DNA of 64,000 nt from assembly GCF_033100135.1 (NCBI RefSeq), contig NZ_CP136920.1:2599001-2663000 (forward strand), in the 5' to 3' direction. The first letter of the stretch is position 1, and each line of letters begins with the position of its first letter. The stretch comes from Rubellicoccus peritrichatus (GTDB taxonomy: Bacteria; Verrucomicrobiota; Verrucomicrobiia; Opitutales; Cerasicoccaceae). The notes beneath the pieces are model-generated. The model was not told where the DNA came from. It was given only the letters and a program-made list of their open reading frames with translations, and did no database searches. The position numbers were made by a program, and so were the translations under genes. This document shows positions 1 through 8,505 of this stretch, piece by piece.

Positions 1-494
1 ACACTTGCAGTGAACGCTTTAAAGAACTGGCCCATATGGCGGAAGCCATGTATCCGGCAAATCTCGCTGGAGAGCTAGAGGTCTACTACGCAATAATACA
101 GACGATGTTTTGCGAGTTTTTTCGTATTGCAGATTATCAGGAAGGGCAGAAATCACAAATGCATCCTGCGGTTAAAAGGGGAGTTTGGTATATTGAAAAA
201 CACTTTCATGAAGCCCTGGATGTACCACAGATCGCCAGGCATGCGGGAGTCAGTCCGCAGCATCTGGTTCGCATTTTCAAGCGGGACTTGAATATCAGCC
301 CCGCCGCCTTGCTATGGGAAACGCGCTGTGAACACGCCGCTCGGATGTTACGCAACACAGGCTTTAGTGCATCTGAGATTGCTTACCGCTGTGGCTTTGC
401 AAATCCCAATCATTTTTCACGTGTCTTCAAAGCACATTACAATGGTGTTCCCCCCGCTGCCTACCGGCGCAGTGTTTGGAGCGCGAAGCCGTAG
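1..494 (+). CDS. AraC-family transcriptional regulator, C-terminal part (5' end outside window)
   Basis: The frame is open from the window edge (first full codon at base 3), so the ATG at 36 is internal and the gene begins outside the window. The last ~105 residues form an AraC/XylS double helix-turn-helix domain: the first helix pair around [21 protein letters not shown] and the second around [34 protein letters not shown], the classic family ending. The upstream residues would belong to the effector domain, often a sugar-binding cupin, but too little is visible to name the ligand. It converges with the PEP-CTERM gene on the opposite strand, with a 69-base gap and no clear terminator hairpin. 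Confidence 0.9.
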   Translation, partial: TCSERFKELAHMAEAMYPANLAGELEVYYAIIQTMFCEFFRIADYQEGQKSQMHPAVKRGVWYIEKHFHEALDVPQIARHAGVSPQHLVRIFKRDLNISPAALLWETRCEHAARMLRNTGFSASEIAYRCGFANPNHFSRVFKAHYNGVPPAAYRRSVWSAKP

Positions 495-563
495 GCAGTA
501 TTCGTGGTTGGATTATCTCTCTTACAATCGAGTTGTGTAGAGTGCTTTGAATTCTGTTGCAGC

Positions 564-1361
564 TTACATTCGATTTTTTCGGCTTCTGCGCCAGCTGCGT
601 AGTCCGGCTGCGCCCAGTGCCAATGCGCCCAGACCGCAAGCTATAGCACTGGGCTCGGGTACCTGACCAACGGTTATCGGTGTGTTTGCTTCGTCTTCGT
701 AGGCCCAGCTCAAAATGGTTGTCCTGGCGTCATTATCACTGTCGTCTGAATTTCCGTATTCCCCGGTCATCGACAAGCTGGCCCAGCCATAGTGAGTTTG
801 GTTATCACTTCCGATGAACCTGAAACCGATATTGAAGTAGATTTCCTTTCCATCTATTGGGTTGCCAGGGAAATTGCTAAGCAAGGCATTGGAATCATTA
901 TCTTCAGTGGCAAGACCCCAATCATTAGAAAAAATTATCCGGCTGGATAGGCTTCCCGCCGATGGCCACTTTGCTCGGTAGGTGAGCACGGAAGGACTGT
1001 CCTCGAAAGAAATCGTTGTTTGGACTGTGATCATTGGGGATGGGCCGATGACTTGCCCATTAGGTAGATTGAATACCTTCTTGAACTCACCGGTTCCAAG
1101 GATAAAGGCATTCGAATTGTCAATCGTACCATAATTACCCATCTGAAGAGTCATAAAACTGCCTTCAAGTATTTTAGTCGTGGCCATAAGCCTGAAATCC
1201 CCGTGACCGTTATTATCCACATCCCAGACAATATCGATGGGATCGTCACCTGCGAAGCCGACAAGATAATTCGCAGGAGCTTTTGTGTATTGAATAGTAG
1301 CATGCGCGCTCCCTGCCATGATCAGGGAAAGCGTAGAAGAGGTGACTTTTTTGGAAGCCAT
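564..1361 (-). CDS. PEP-CTERM sorting-domain protein
   Basis: 265-residue secreted protein. The N-terminus is a short signal peptide ending near SAHA; the body has no domain I recognise. The C-terminus is a textbook PEP-CTERM signal: VPEPSA, then a hydrophobic stretch of Gly/Ala/Leu, then a basic tail (RSWRRSRKNRM). In the family this tail is recognised by an exosortase, which cleaves and usually anchors the protein at the outer envelope, often together with exopolysaccharide production. No exosortase gene lies in this window, so it must be elsewhere in the genome. The gene is monocistronic as far as can be seen. Confidence 0.85.
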   Translation of the reverse strand: MASKKVTSSTLSLIMAGSAHATIQYTKAPANYLVGFAGDDPIDIVWDVDNNGHGDFRLMATTKILEGSFMTLQMGNYGTIDNSNAFILGTGEFKKVFNLPNGQVIGPSPMITVQTTISFEDSPSVLTYRAKWPSAGSLSSRIIFSNDWGLATEDNDSNALLSNFPGNPIDGKEIYFNIGFRFIGSDNQTHYGWASLSMTGEYGNSDDSDNDARTTILSWAYEDEANTPITVGQVPEPSAIACGLGALALGAAGLRSWRRSRKNRM

Positions 1362-1808
1362 ATTGATGTCGATGTCTGTGTTTGGGGAATACCCGAAGTA
1401 GTGTCTGTGGAATCTTGTGAGAGTGTTTTGCCGGGCAAATCCTCATCTTTGCTAAGATACAAAGGATTACCCTGCACTATTAGATATACAAAAAATGAAA
1501 ATTAATTGTAAAGATTATAAACATTTATTCATAAATTTACTTCCGAAAACCTACCCAACTGTCAGTTTGAAAAACAAACCTGCACCAAAAGTTTATTTTC
1601 AATGAGAATGCGCTCTTTGATGAACTCGAAAGATGGAATGTTAGGAAGAATGCTGATCTGATTGGCAGGGTTCAATCTGTGTAATATGCGGATATAAAAC
1701 TCTGTGCTCTCTGTGCCTCTGTTGCAAAGCCATTTTCGCGCTTTGGCGTCTTTGAGAAAGGATAATACGTATGGTTGGTTTTATGAGGGTGAAGATGGGA
1801 ATCTTTAT
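1362..1808. other. 447-base gene-free stretch between PEP-CTERM gene and cti
   Basis: The half next to the PEP-CTERM start (about 1470-1560) is AT-rich and is the likely promoter region for that minus-strand gene. The half next to the cti stop contains a CACAGAG-type repeat (1700-1756). I see no convincing coding frame here. Confidence 0.5.
1700..1756. repeat. CACAGAG-family interspersed repeat, single-arm copy (site A)
   Basis: Bases 1700-1728 match the right arm of the repeat at 5400-5428 at 26 of 29 positions. The next bases (1731-1756) resemble the GCAAAG/CTTTG type of unit seen at 6919-6946. It lies 53-109 bases downstream of the cti stop codon on the minus strand. There is no second inverted arm nearby, so this copy cannot form the long hairpin seen at the other two sites. 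Confidence 0.6.
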
Positions 1809-4199
1809 CTAATACCCTGAATCCAGAAAGTCGTAGTATGTCAGGTCGTAGTGTCCGGCGTTGGGTTCGCGATTGGCGTAATTCCACTCCGTAAACCAAT
1901 CGTAGGTTTTCCAGAAGTCGGGTTGGTTACGCAGTTTTCCATAACGTGTTTTCCAGGCATTCCAATCTTCCTGGTTGGATATCTTGCTTAAAGCAGCGAG
2001 CATGGGGAGTGCTTCTTTCAGTTCGATTTCGACGTAGAGGTTGGGGAAGTCTCCGATCAGGCTTTCGTAAACACTCATGGTGTCGAGTTTGGGTTGTCGG
2101 GCGCCATTCTCGTCAAAGACAACATCATTGAATGCGTAAGAGCGGTTGGCTACGATGGTGTAGACCCAGTCTTCGTTGCGGTTATTGATACGGAGATGGG
2201 TCAGGCTGGGGAGAAAGGGGGTAAAGCCTTGGTGGGTTCGCATGGTGAGTCCGGCGACGGCTTTTTCCCATGCTGCCTTGTTGGGAATGGTTCTGGGCAA
2301 AGTGATCTTTTCGCTGGTCTGCGCTGGATTCAGCGGGTCGGGTGGTCCACTGACTTTCGGTCCCATGTGGGCCTGGATTTCAGAGAGCAAATGGTTCATA
2401 GGATTTTGGCTGTCCAGCTTGATTGCGGATGGGCTGTCTTCTCCGGGAAAAGGCATGGTGAAGAGCAGTTCCTGCCCGATGCCTTTGGTCCACTTGTCTC
2501 GATATTGCTGACGATCCTGAGGTGGAAGCAGGCGGAGGAAGTTGTCTTCAAACTCCTGCCTGAGAAAGCCCATAAAGGTCCAGGTCTGTAGTTTTTCTTT
2601 GGTGCTTCCCCAATAGGTGTAGTCAGCGACGAGAGAGTAGTAAAGCCGTTCCAAGCCACTGAAATCGACCAGCCAGAAGGTTGGGGGAATGCCTCCCTTG
2701 CGCCCATGGACGACAGTGGCATTTGTCTCATTGCGTAAGATGGTTAACCATGCGTTCGGATTGGTGCGATCTCCATTCCAGATGTCACTTACGGAATAGC
2801 CCTCTGGCTTGTATTTGTAGAGGGTGCTTTCGTAGGCTTTTTCGTAGTCAGTGTTACCGGATACGGTATAGTTCATGAAATCATCCCATGATTTCATGCC
2901 AAGCTCAGGGTCCAGGACTGTCGGGTCGGACTCGGGTTTGACGAAATAAGCCCAGAAGTAATCCTTGATCGCGTAGGTCGCAAGGTTGCCCACGCAGACC
3001 GGCCCCTGAATCATACCGCTGACGATGAGCTTGCTGTTTTCAAAAAGAAATTGGGCACGTGCTTTGGCTGGAATGCTACGGAATACTTCAAATGGATTGT
3101 GAGATGCGTAGCCCGGATTCAGGATGGGATTGCTGCCCCAACTTGGTTTTAGGAAAAGCTCATTGAGGCGGTGCAATGTCGTGTCGTTGACCTCCCAGAC
3201 GAAGAACGACTTTTGAACCACGGCTCCGGTCATCTTTTGAAACCGATAATACACTTTGGTGACATTGTCTTTGAAGAAAGGATCGTCGAAGGGGCGGGAA
3301 GTGACGATTTCCTCAATTGGTTTTCCCGGAGGCGTAGCCGAGCGTACCATGCGGAAGAATTCATTCGGCATGCTGCTGAAATTATAGGCAGCCAGAAATG
3401 TATGCTCAAAAATGTAACGGGAAACAAGCGGAACGCGCGGATCGCCCTGATTGAGGAATTCCTCCCACCGAGCGATGGTTGTGGGAATACTGACATGCTC
3501 CAGCGCAGCCTGAGCCTCCGGGCTTGGGCCAGGTGAGCCGTCTTTGATCCAGTCTGTGATAGTCATGACTTCAACCGTATTGAGTGGTGGAAGGGCGAAA
3601 GGCATGCCTGCTCCAGGGTTCTTGTTGAGCCATGCAGTCAGCTCGCTCGGGTTGGCGCAGGTGTGGTTGTTCTCCTTCGCATGGATTGCTTCAACTGGCT
3701 TAAGTGGAAACGTTCCTTGATTGTGGGCAACTCCCGCCATGACCATGCGGTAGAGGTTACTTTGAGCGAGGCGCTCATCCGGCTTCGCCTTGGGATTGAC
3801 CACAGGGAAAAAACCACGCTTGCGCCATGCCGCGACATTGGGTTCGTCAATGAGCCGAACCGGGCGTTCAGGAAAGAGGTGAATGCCGTCGGGGTTCACT
3901 GAGCGAGCGCCGCGGGCAAGGCCTTCATAGGAGGTTAGTTTGAGTAGGCAAGGGGAGTTGAGGCAGCCGTGACAAGCGATGCATCGACTGTCAAAAATCG
4001 GCTGAATTTGACTCAGATAGACATCATTCTCAAGAGCTCGCGGCGAGATCACCTTCGCCTCATTTACAGGCTTGTGAACGTAGGGGTCCCATTTGGGCTT
4101 AAAGTCAGGCCCAAAGTTGTATAGCAGCACAAGTGTTGAAACCAGGAGGACGAAAAATGCGAGGATGCCTCCAAGGGCTTTTGAGACTGGATGTTTCAT
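1809..4199 (-). CDS. cti: Fatty acid cis/trans isomerase (heme c-binding)
   Basis: 796 residues, close to the ~766 of Pseudomonas Cti. The enzyme converts cis-unsaturated acyl chains of membrane phospholipids to trans, stiffening the membrane under solvent, heat or osmotic stress; it is periplasmic and needs a heme c. Visible here: an N-terminal hydrophobic segment (about residues 10-28) for export or anchoring, then a CxxCH heme site (C73-x-x-C76-H77), then a long family-like region with conserved patches such as PNVAAWRKRGFFPVVNP and GMPFALPPL. The start ATG at 4199 fits the signal sequence. It is transcribed divergently from the M48 protease gene. It stands alone, with no fatty acid genes beside it; its presence in this phylum deserves a look. 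Confidence 0.85.
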   Translation of the reverse strand: MKHPVSKALGGILAFFVLLVSTLVLLYNFGPDFKPKWDPYVHKPVNEAKVISPRALENDVYLSQIQPIFDSRCIACHGCLNSPCLLKLTSYEGLARGARSVNPDGIHLFPERPVRLIDEPNVAAWRKRGFFPVVNPKAKPDERLAQSNLYRMVMAGVAHNQGTFPLKPVEAIHAKENNHTCANPSELTAWLNKNPGAGMPFALPPLNTVEVMTITDWIKDGSPGPSPEAQAALEHVSIPTTIARWEEFLNQGDPRVPLVSRYIFEHTFLAAYNFSSMPNEFFRMVRSATPPGKPIEEIVTSRPFDDPFFKDNVTKVYYRFQKMTGAVVQKSFFVWEVNDTTLHRLNELFLKPSWGSNPILNPGYASHNPFEVFRSIPAKARAQFLFENSKLIVSGMIQGPVCVGNLATYAIKDYFWAYFVKPESDPTVLDPELGMKSWDDFMNYTVSGNTDYEKAYESTLYKYKPEGYSVSDIWNGDRTNPNAWLTILRNETNATVVHGRKGGIPPTFWLVDFSGLERLYYSLVADYTYWGSTKEKLQTWTFMGFLRQEFEDNFLRLLPPQDRQQYRDKWTKGIGQELLFTMPFPGEDSPSAIKLDSQNPMNHLLSEIQAHMGPKVSGPPDPLNPAQTSEKITLPRTIPNKAAWEKAVAGLTMRTHQGFTPFLPSLTHLRINNRNEDWVYTIVANRSYAFNDVVFDENGARQPKLDTMSVYESLIGDFPNLYVEIELKEALPMLAALSKISNQEDWNAWKTRYGKLRNQPDFWKTYDWFTEWNYANREPNAGHYDLTYYDFLDSGY

Positions 4200-4335
4200 T
4201 ATCGGAAATGGTAGCAGAGCGTTTTCGTTTTGTGAACATTTCCTTTGTTTAATGTGATTGATTATAGAAAGACTCTGATTAATAGATGTTCATCAAGGCA
4301 CGACGACTTGCAGGGTGGCAGATGCGCATCCGGTT

Positions 4336-4363
4336 TTGACACTTTGTGCGGCACATATATGAT
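4336..4363 (+). promoter_or_regulatory. Sigma-70-type promoter of the M48 protease gene
   Basis: TTGACA (4336-4341) and TATGAT (4358-4363) are separated by 16 bases: a perfect -35 and a five-of-six -10. Transcription should begin near 4370, only about 5 bases before the ATG at 4375, giving an almost leaderless mRNA. The alternative TTG start at 4363 would lie inside the -10 box, which argues against it. Confidence 0.65.
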
Positions 4364-4374
4364 TGTACGGTGTC

Positions 4375-5262
4375 ATGATTGGAGTGAGGAAACCTTCTTG
4401 TATTGCTTTGGTTTTTATTGGCCTTGCGGTGTTTTTTACCGCTTGTTCGACCGTTCATGAGACTGGGCGCAAGCAGTTCTCCTTGATATCGGAGTCTGCG
4501 GTAGAAAGCATGGCTGCGCAGGGCTTTGAGCAGTTGAAAAACGATACCAAGATCTCTCATGATCCAGAGAAAAACGCTCAGCTACAGCGTGTTGGAAAAC
4601 GAATCGTGGATGCGGCGCGTGCCCGTGGGGCAGATTTGCCTCCAGCCAATCAATGGGAGTTTGTGGTTTTTGAGGATGAGGCAGTCAATGCCTTCGCCAT
4701 GCCTGGAGGCAGGGTTGGTTTCTACACAGGCATTTTTCCACTCTTTGATAATGACGACGACCTTGCTGTGGTGATGGGCCATGAAATCGCTCACGTTTCA
4801 GCGAAGCATGGTCAGGAGCGGGTCTCCCAACAAATGGCGGCACAGGTTGCGGGTCTGGGGCTTGCCTTGGGCTTGGGGCTTTCGGAAACGGACAATACGA
4901 CAAGCCAGATTGCGATGGCTGCGTTTGGGGCCGGAGCAAGCGTCGGGGTTTTGTTGCCATTCAGCCGTTCAAGTGAGTCGGAAGCGGATCACATTGGACT
5001 GATTTATTCATCGGCTGCCGGCTATGATCCGCGACGTTCCATTGTCCTTTGGCAGCGCATGGCAGATCAGGGCGGGCCGCGTCCCCCGGAGTTCCTTTCA
5101 ACACATCCCAGTGAGCATACTCGCATACGTCGCTTGAATCAGCTGATTCCGCAAGTGATGCCAATTTATGAGCGGACACAGAATGACTTTTCGGATTACT
5201 CAATACTCGGCCCTGTTTATCCAGATCATTTGTATAGCTTCTACCGTTCTCAAGCGAACTAA
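4375..5262 (+). CDS. M48-family metalloprotease, lipoprotein
   Basis: 295 residues from the ATG at 4375. A signal peptide ends in a lipobox (FTAC, Cys24), so the mature protein is probably lipid-anchored in the periplasm. The zinc site is HEIAH (residues 136-140) with the third ligand probably Glu203 in SESEAD; the preceding NAFAMPGGRVGFYTGIF segment is typical of the M48 family (BepA/LoiP/Oma1-like). Such proteases process or degrade misfolded envelope and outer-membrane proteins. I chose ATG 4375 over TTG 4363 because the promoter -10 overlaps the TTG. An inverted-repeat element begins 2 bases after the stop codon and may end the transcript. Confidence 0.88.
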   Translation: MIGVRKPSCIALVFIGLAVFFTACSTVHETGRKQFSLISESAVESMAAQGFEQLKNDTKISHDPEKNAQLQRVGKRIVDAARARGADLPPANQWEFVVFEDEAVNAFAMPGGRVGFYTGIFPLFDNDDDLAVVMGHEIAHVSAKHGQERVSQQMAAQVAGLGLALGLGLSETDNTTSQIAMAAFGAGASVGVLLPFSRSSESEADHIGLIYSSAAGYDPRRSIVLWQRMADQGGPRPPEFLSTHPSEHTRIRRLNQLIPQVMPIYERTQNDFSDYSILGPVYPDHLYSFYRSQAN

Positions 5263-5264
5263 TC

Positions 5265-5428
5265 TTTGCCACAGAGTCACAGAGAACACAGAGTTTCTGA
5301 CTATCCTCAGATTGCACAGATAGATTGCTCTCTGAATTAGTCATCAAAGCATTTAATCTGTGGATGAATAGATAAGACCCTGTCTCTTCTTGGATATTTC
5401 TCTGTGTCCTCTGTGCCTCTGTGGCAAA
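5265..5428. repeat. CACAGAG-family inverted repeat pair (site B)
   Basis: Two 29-base arms, 5265-5293 and 5400-5428, are reverse complements of each other with 2 mismatches, separated by 106 bases. Each arm is built from ACAGAG-type units ending in TTTGCC. The first arm starts 2 bases after the M48 stop codon. The element could fold as a long hairpin in RNA and might act as a transcript end, or it may be a small non-coding mobile repeat. Confidence 0.75.
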
Positions 5429-5447
5429 AAGACGTAGCCGTATTTAG

Positions 5448-5463
5448 CTTGGAATTATCCAAG
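5448..5463. promoter_or_regulatory. Small dyad before the M20 peptidase gene
   Basis: CTTGGA-ATTA-TCCAAG is a perfect 6+4+6 inverted repeat ending 20 bases before the ATG at 5484. It may be an operator or a 5' leader hairpin; a dyad this short can also arise by chance. Confidence 0.3.
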
Positions 5464-5483
5464 TAAACGCAATCCTTCGGCTT

Positions 5484-6860
5484 ATGCTTGATCCAATCAA
5501 AACGATTACCGAATACACGGCTTTTCCAAGCGTCTCCACTGATCCGGCTTATGCGGATGGTATGACGGGTGCGCGCAATTACATTGCGGGCCAACTTGAA
5601 ACGCTCGGGTTTGAGATCGAGATTATTGAAACACCCAAGCATCCGGTGATTCTGGCTGAGCGTGGTTTGGATCATGAAGACTGGCCGCACATTATGATTT
5701 ACAGTCACTATGATGTGCAACCTGCTGATCCATTTGATTTGTGGCGGTCTGATCCTTTTAAAGCTGAAGTCCGGGGAGATCGCCTTTTTGGTCGTGGTTC
5801 TGCTGACAATAAAGGCCCAACGGTGGTTCAGCTTTGTGCACTGGCACAAGCTTTGGAAGAGCAGCCGGATTTGCCTTTGCGCATTACATGGCTAATTGAA
5901 GGTGAAGAGGAAATCGGCAGTCCAAGTATCCCTGAGTTCTTAAAGAAATATGCGGATCGCCTCTCGAAGGCTGACTTTATTGTCTTGTCCGACACGGGTT
6001 GCCCTAATCCTGACCAGCCAGCGATTACCACTGGATTACGTGGCATGGTTCCCCTGGAAGTTTTTCTCTCCGGTCCATCTCACGATCTTCACTCGGGAAT
6101 TTCTGGTGGTGCCGTCATGAATCCGCTCCGTGCACTATCTGCGGTCTGCGCTTCACTTCATAATGATGATGGAACGGTTAATGTCCCAGGCTTCTATGAT
6201 GCGGTTGTTGATATCCAGGATTGGGAACGAGGAGAACTGTTGAAACTTCCCACAAGCGAAGAGCAGTTAAGAGAAACGCTGGGTGTGCCTGCTTTTGACT
6301 GTCCTCCGGGATTGAATCCTTTTGAAGCAACCCGCGTAGCGCCGACTCTTGAATTCAATGGCATGGGTGGTGGTTACATGGGCGAGGGAGAGAAGACGAT
6401 TATTCCGAGCAAGGCATTCGCCAAGATTACCTGTCGTCTGGTTCCGGATCAGGAGCCTAAAACGATACAGAAGCTGGTCGAAGCTGCAATTCGCGAGCGT
6501 TGCCCGGAGTCCGTCAATGTGGAAGTCGCACTTGGCGCGGGAGCAGGTCCATATATGGTTACGCCTCCTGGTAAACCCAACACGCCAGCCGATCAGTCAC
6601 CTGTTTTAAACAAGGCATTCAGCATCGTTGATTCTGCGATGGAAGAGGTTTGGGGAGTCGCCCCAATCCATCTTCGTGAAGGTGGCAGTGTGCCGATTAT
6701 CAAATTGCTGAAAGAGGCAACTGGTTGCGATAGCCTGATGATGGGACTTTTTACGGCGGAGGACAGGCTGCATTCACCCAATGAAAGTTTTCACCTCAAG
6801 ATAATGGAGCGCGGCATCCAGACTTATAAGCGCCTCTTTACCGAACTTGCGAGGAGCTAG
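5484..6860 (+). CDS. M20-family metallopeptidase (dipeptidase)
   Basis: 458 residues, cytosolic (no signal peptide). It has all landmarks of the M20/CNDP-like dipeptidases with a two-zinc centre: SHYDVQP (His75, Asp77), GRGSADNKG (bridging Asp108), EGEEEIGS (Glu142 general base, Glu143 ligand), SDTG (Asp170) and the late GGSVPI and LHSPNE segments. The lid domain insertion lies around 190-330. The expected role is hydrolysis of di- and short peptides or acyl-amino acids during peptide turnover; the exact substrate cannot be read. It is followed by a hairpin repeat and converges with the Pal-like gene. Confidence 0.88.
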   Translation: MLDPIKTITEYTAFPSVSTDPAYADGMTGARNYIAGQLETLGFEIEIIETPKHPVILAERGLDHEDWPHIMIYSHYDVQPADPFDLWRSDPFKAEVRGDRLFGRGSADNKGPTVVQLCALAQALEEQPDLPLRITWLIEGEEEIGSPSIPEFLKKYADRLSKADFIVLSDTGCPNPDQPAITTGLRGMVPLEVFLSGPSHDLHSGISGGAVMNPLRALSAVCASLHNDDGTVNVPGFYDAVVDIQDWERGELLKLPTSEEQLRETLGVPAFDCPPGLNPFEATRVAPTLEFNGMGGGYMGEGEKTIIPSKAFAKITCRLVPDQEPKTIQKLVEAAIRERCPESVNVEVALGAGAGPYMVTPPGKPNTPADQSPVLNKAFSIVDSAMEEVWGVAPIHLREGGSVPIIKLLKEATGCDSLMMGLFTAEDRLHSPNESFHLKIMERGIQTYKRLFTELARS

Positions 6861-6874
6861 CTATTTTATAAAAA

Positions 6875-6946
6875 AACCACAAAGGGCGCAAAGAATGCAG
6901 AGTTTGGATCATTTTCCTCTCTGCGTTCTTTGCGCCCTCTGCGGTT
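6875..6946. terminator. Long inverted repeat between convergent genes (site C), likely bidirectional terminator
   Basis: Arms 6875-6902 and 6919-6946 are reverse complements at 25 of 28 positions with a 16-base loop. They are flanked by an A-run before the left arm and TTTATAAAAA after the right arm, so U-rich tails would follow the hairpin in both directions. It sits between the ends of the M20 gene (6860, +) and the Pal-like gene (6986, -). The arm units (GCGCAAAGAA, GCAGAG) belong to the same style of repeat as sites A and B. Confidence 0.7.
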
Positions 6947-6985
6947 TATAAAAATCCAGAGAATCCTTGTTGGATTTATTGAGGC

Positions 6986-7588
6986 TTAGTTACCCACGAC
7001 GATCATTTCGACCTTACGGTCATTGATCGCTTCCGGATCGGTCTTATCCAAGCCTTGGTCGGCTTCGAGTTCGCCAAGTGAAAGAATTTCAACACGGTCC
7101 GGAGAGATGCCGATTTGAATCAGGTAGTCTTTGACTGCATTTGCTCTACGGTCACCAAGGCCGAGGTTGTATTGCGTGGTGCCCTTCCAGTCAGTGTGAC
7201 CTTCGGCGATAAGGGTTGTCCCTGGGTTGTTACGTAAAAAGTCGGCAGCGGCTTCTACTTTATAACGTTCACCAGGGCGGATGCTGTATTCATCGTAACC
7301 GAAATAAACGACATCAAGAATTTGCTCGTTTCCGTCTCCTAGCAGTGCTACACCGCCTGCGCCATCACGGCCTGGCAGAAGATCGCCGTCTTCGGAGTAG
7401 ATACCACCATCGCCGATGGTGTCTGATCCGGGGTTATTGTAAAGCCCTCCATCAGGAATCCATCCTGTGGGGCGCGATGGGTTGTTCAGCACAGTGTCCG
7501 CTGGAGTCGGACCATTATCGCTGGAGCAACCTGAGAGTAATAACAATGCACCGATTAATGCGACGCTGACTTTGACAAGAGATTTCAT
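6986..7588 (-). CDS. Pal/OmpA-family peptidoglycan-associated lipoprotein
   Basis: 200 residues. Signal peptide with lipobox LLSGC (Cys21), then a Gly/Asp/Pro-rich linker of about 65 residues, then an OmpA-like peptidoglycan-binding domain from about residue 90: YFGYDEYSIRPGE, GHTDWKGTTQYNLGLGDRRANAVKDYL and SLGE are the family signature, including the Asp and Arg that contact diaminopimelate. It is expected to be outer-membrane anchored and to tie the membrane to peptidoglycan; in the Tol-Pal system this supports constriction. No tolA/B/Q/R genes are adjacent. The 5' end is very close to the divergent CbiX-like gene, so their promoters must overlap. Confidence 0.87.
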   Translation of the reverse strand: MKSLVKVSVALIGALLLLSGCSSDNGPTPADTVLNNPSRPTGWIPDGGLYNNPGSDTIGDGGIYSEDGDLLPGRDGAGGVALLGDGNEQILDVVYFGYDEYSIRPGERYKVEAAADFLRNNPGTTLIAEGHTDWKGTTQYNLGLGDRRANAVKDYLIQIGISPDRVEILSLGELEADQGLDKTDPEAINDRKVEMIVVGN

Positions 7589-7634
7589 TACCCAATAATG
7601 TGTGGACTTTCATTTTTCTGGCGCAAGCCATTTC

Positions 7635-7639
7635 GAGGA
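7635..7639 (+). promoter_or_regulatory. Ribosome binding site deciding the CbiX-like start
   Basis: GAGGA lies 5 bases before a GTG at 7645. An upstream in-frame GTG at 7600 has no such site and would leave only 11 bases to the divergent Pal gene, so 7645 is preferred. Confidence 0.5.
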
Positions 7640-7644
7640 TTTCA

Positions 7645-8505
7645 GTGACAATTTCGCAAATATCACAAAGCTTTGATGCCTGCTTTCTCGTGGACAACGG
7701 TTCTTTGAGACCTGCTGCAGTGTTTGGGCTGCGTTCTGTTGCTTCCCAAATGAGTGAAAGAGCCGGTTTTCCAGTCGAACCTGTTTCCGTGTTACATTCC
7801 TCAAAAATTGCTTCCGACAAACTCGAAGGGAAGGAAGCCGAGGTTTTCGAAACTGCGATTACGCGTCGTTTGAAATCCGGGATGCGTTCGTTCCTTGTCA
7901 TTCCATTTTTCTTTGGACCAAGTCGTGCGTTGACGGAGTTTTTGCCAGAACGTTTTTCGGTTATTGCATGTGACCATCCTGATGCACGTCTTGTGATGGC
8001 TTCGCCACTTGCCGGGGATGAAAGGATTGCTGATTCAAGAATCGCAAAAGCTCTGTCTGATTCGATCAATGAAGTCGTTGTCGCTAGGGGATTGGAGGAA
8101 TACTCTGCGGTCCTGGTCGATCATGGGACTCCAGTCAGAGAAGTTGCCGCTATTCGTGATTCGGTGGGGGCTCAACTTGAAGCGCTTCTGGACAGCCGGT
8201 GTCATTCTTTTGCGGTTAGTTCAATGGAGCGCCGGCCGGAGCCGGAATATGCATTCAATGAACCACTGTTGGAAAATGTGCTTGGCGCAGATGATTTCAC
8301 CAGTGGCCCGGTTGTTATCGCGCACCTGTTTCTCCTGCCAGGGCGTCATGCTGGGGACAGTGGCGATATTGCAGAGATATGCTCAGCCGCTGAAAACGGA
8401 TCTCCCGAACTCAGATGCATCCGAAGTTCCTTGCTCGGAGGGCATCCCTTAATACTCGAAATCCTGATGGACCGCCTGCACGAGACGCTTGCGCAGCAAA
8501 GTTAG
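7645..8505 (+). CDS. CbiX/SirB-like sirohydrochlorin chelatase-family protein
   Basis: 286 residues from GTG 7645 (an alternative GTG at 7600 adds 15). The protein looks like two tandem CbiX-type halves. The first begins [19 protein letters not shown] and contains [10 protein letters not shown]; the second begins [19 protein letters not shown] and contains [15 protein letters not shown]. Class II chelatases insert Co2+ or Fe2+ into sirohydrochlorin for cobalamin or siroheme. Metal-binding histidines are visible in the second half (VDHG, GRHAGD), while the first half has Asn where the family has His (VDNG). It stands alone, with no other tetrapyrrole gene nearby, so the substrate is uncertain. 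Its stop codon overlaps the stop codon of the convergent response regulator by two bases. Confidence 0.7.
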   Translation: MTISQISQSFDACFLVDNGSLRPAAVFGLRSVASQMSERAGFPVEPVSVLHSSKIASDKLEGKEAEVFETAITRRLKSGMRSFLVIPFFFGPSRALTEFLPERFSVIACDHPDARLVMASPLAGDERIADSRIAKALSDSINEVVVARGLEEYSAVLVDHGTPVREVAAIRDSVGAQLEALLDSRCHSFAVSSMERRPEPEYAFNEPLLENVLGADDFTSGPVVIAHLFLLPGRHAGDSGDIAEICSAAENGSPELRCIRSSLLGGHPLILEILMDRLHETLAQQS

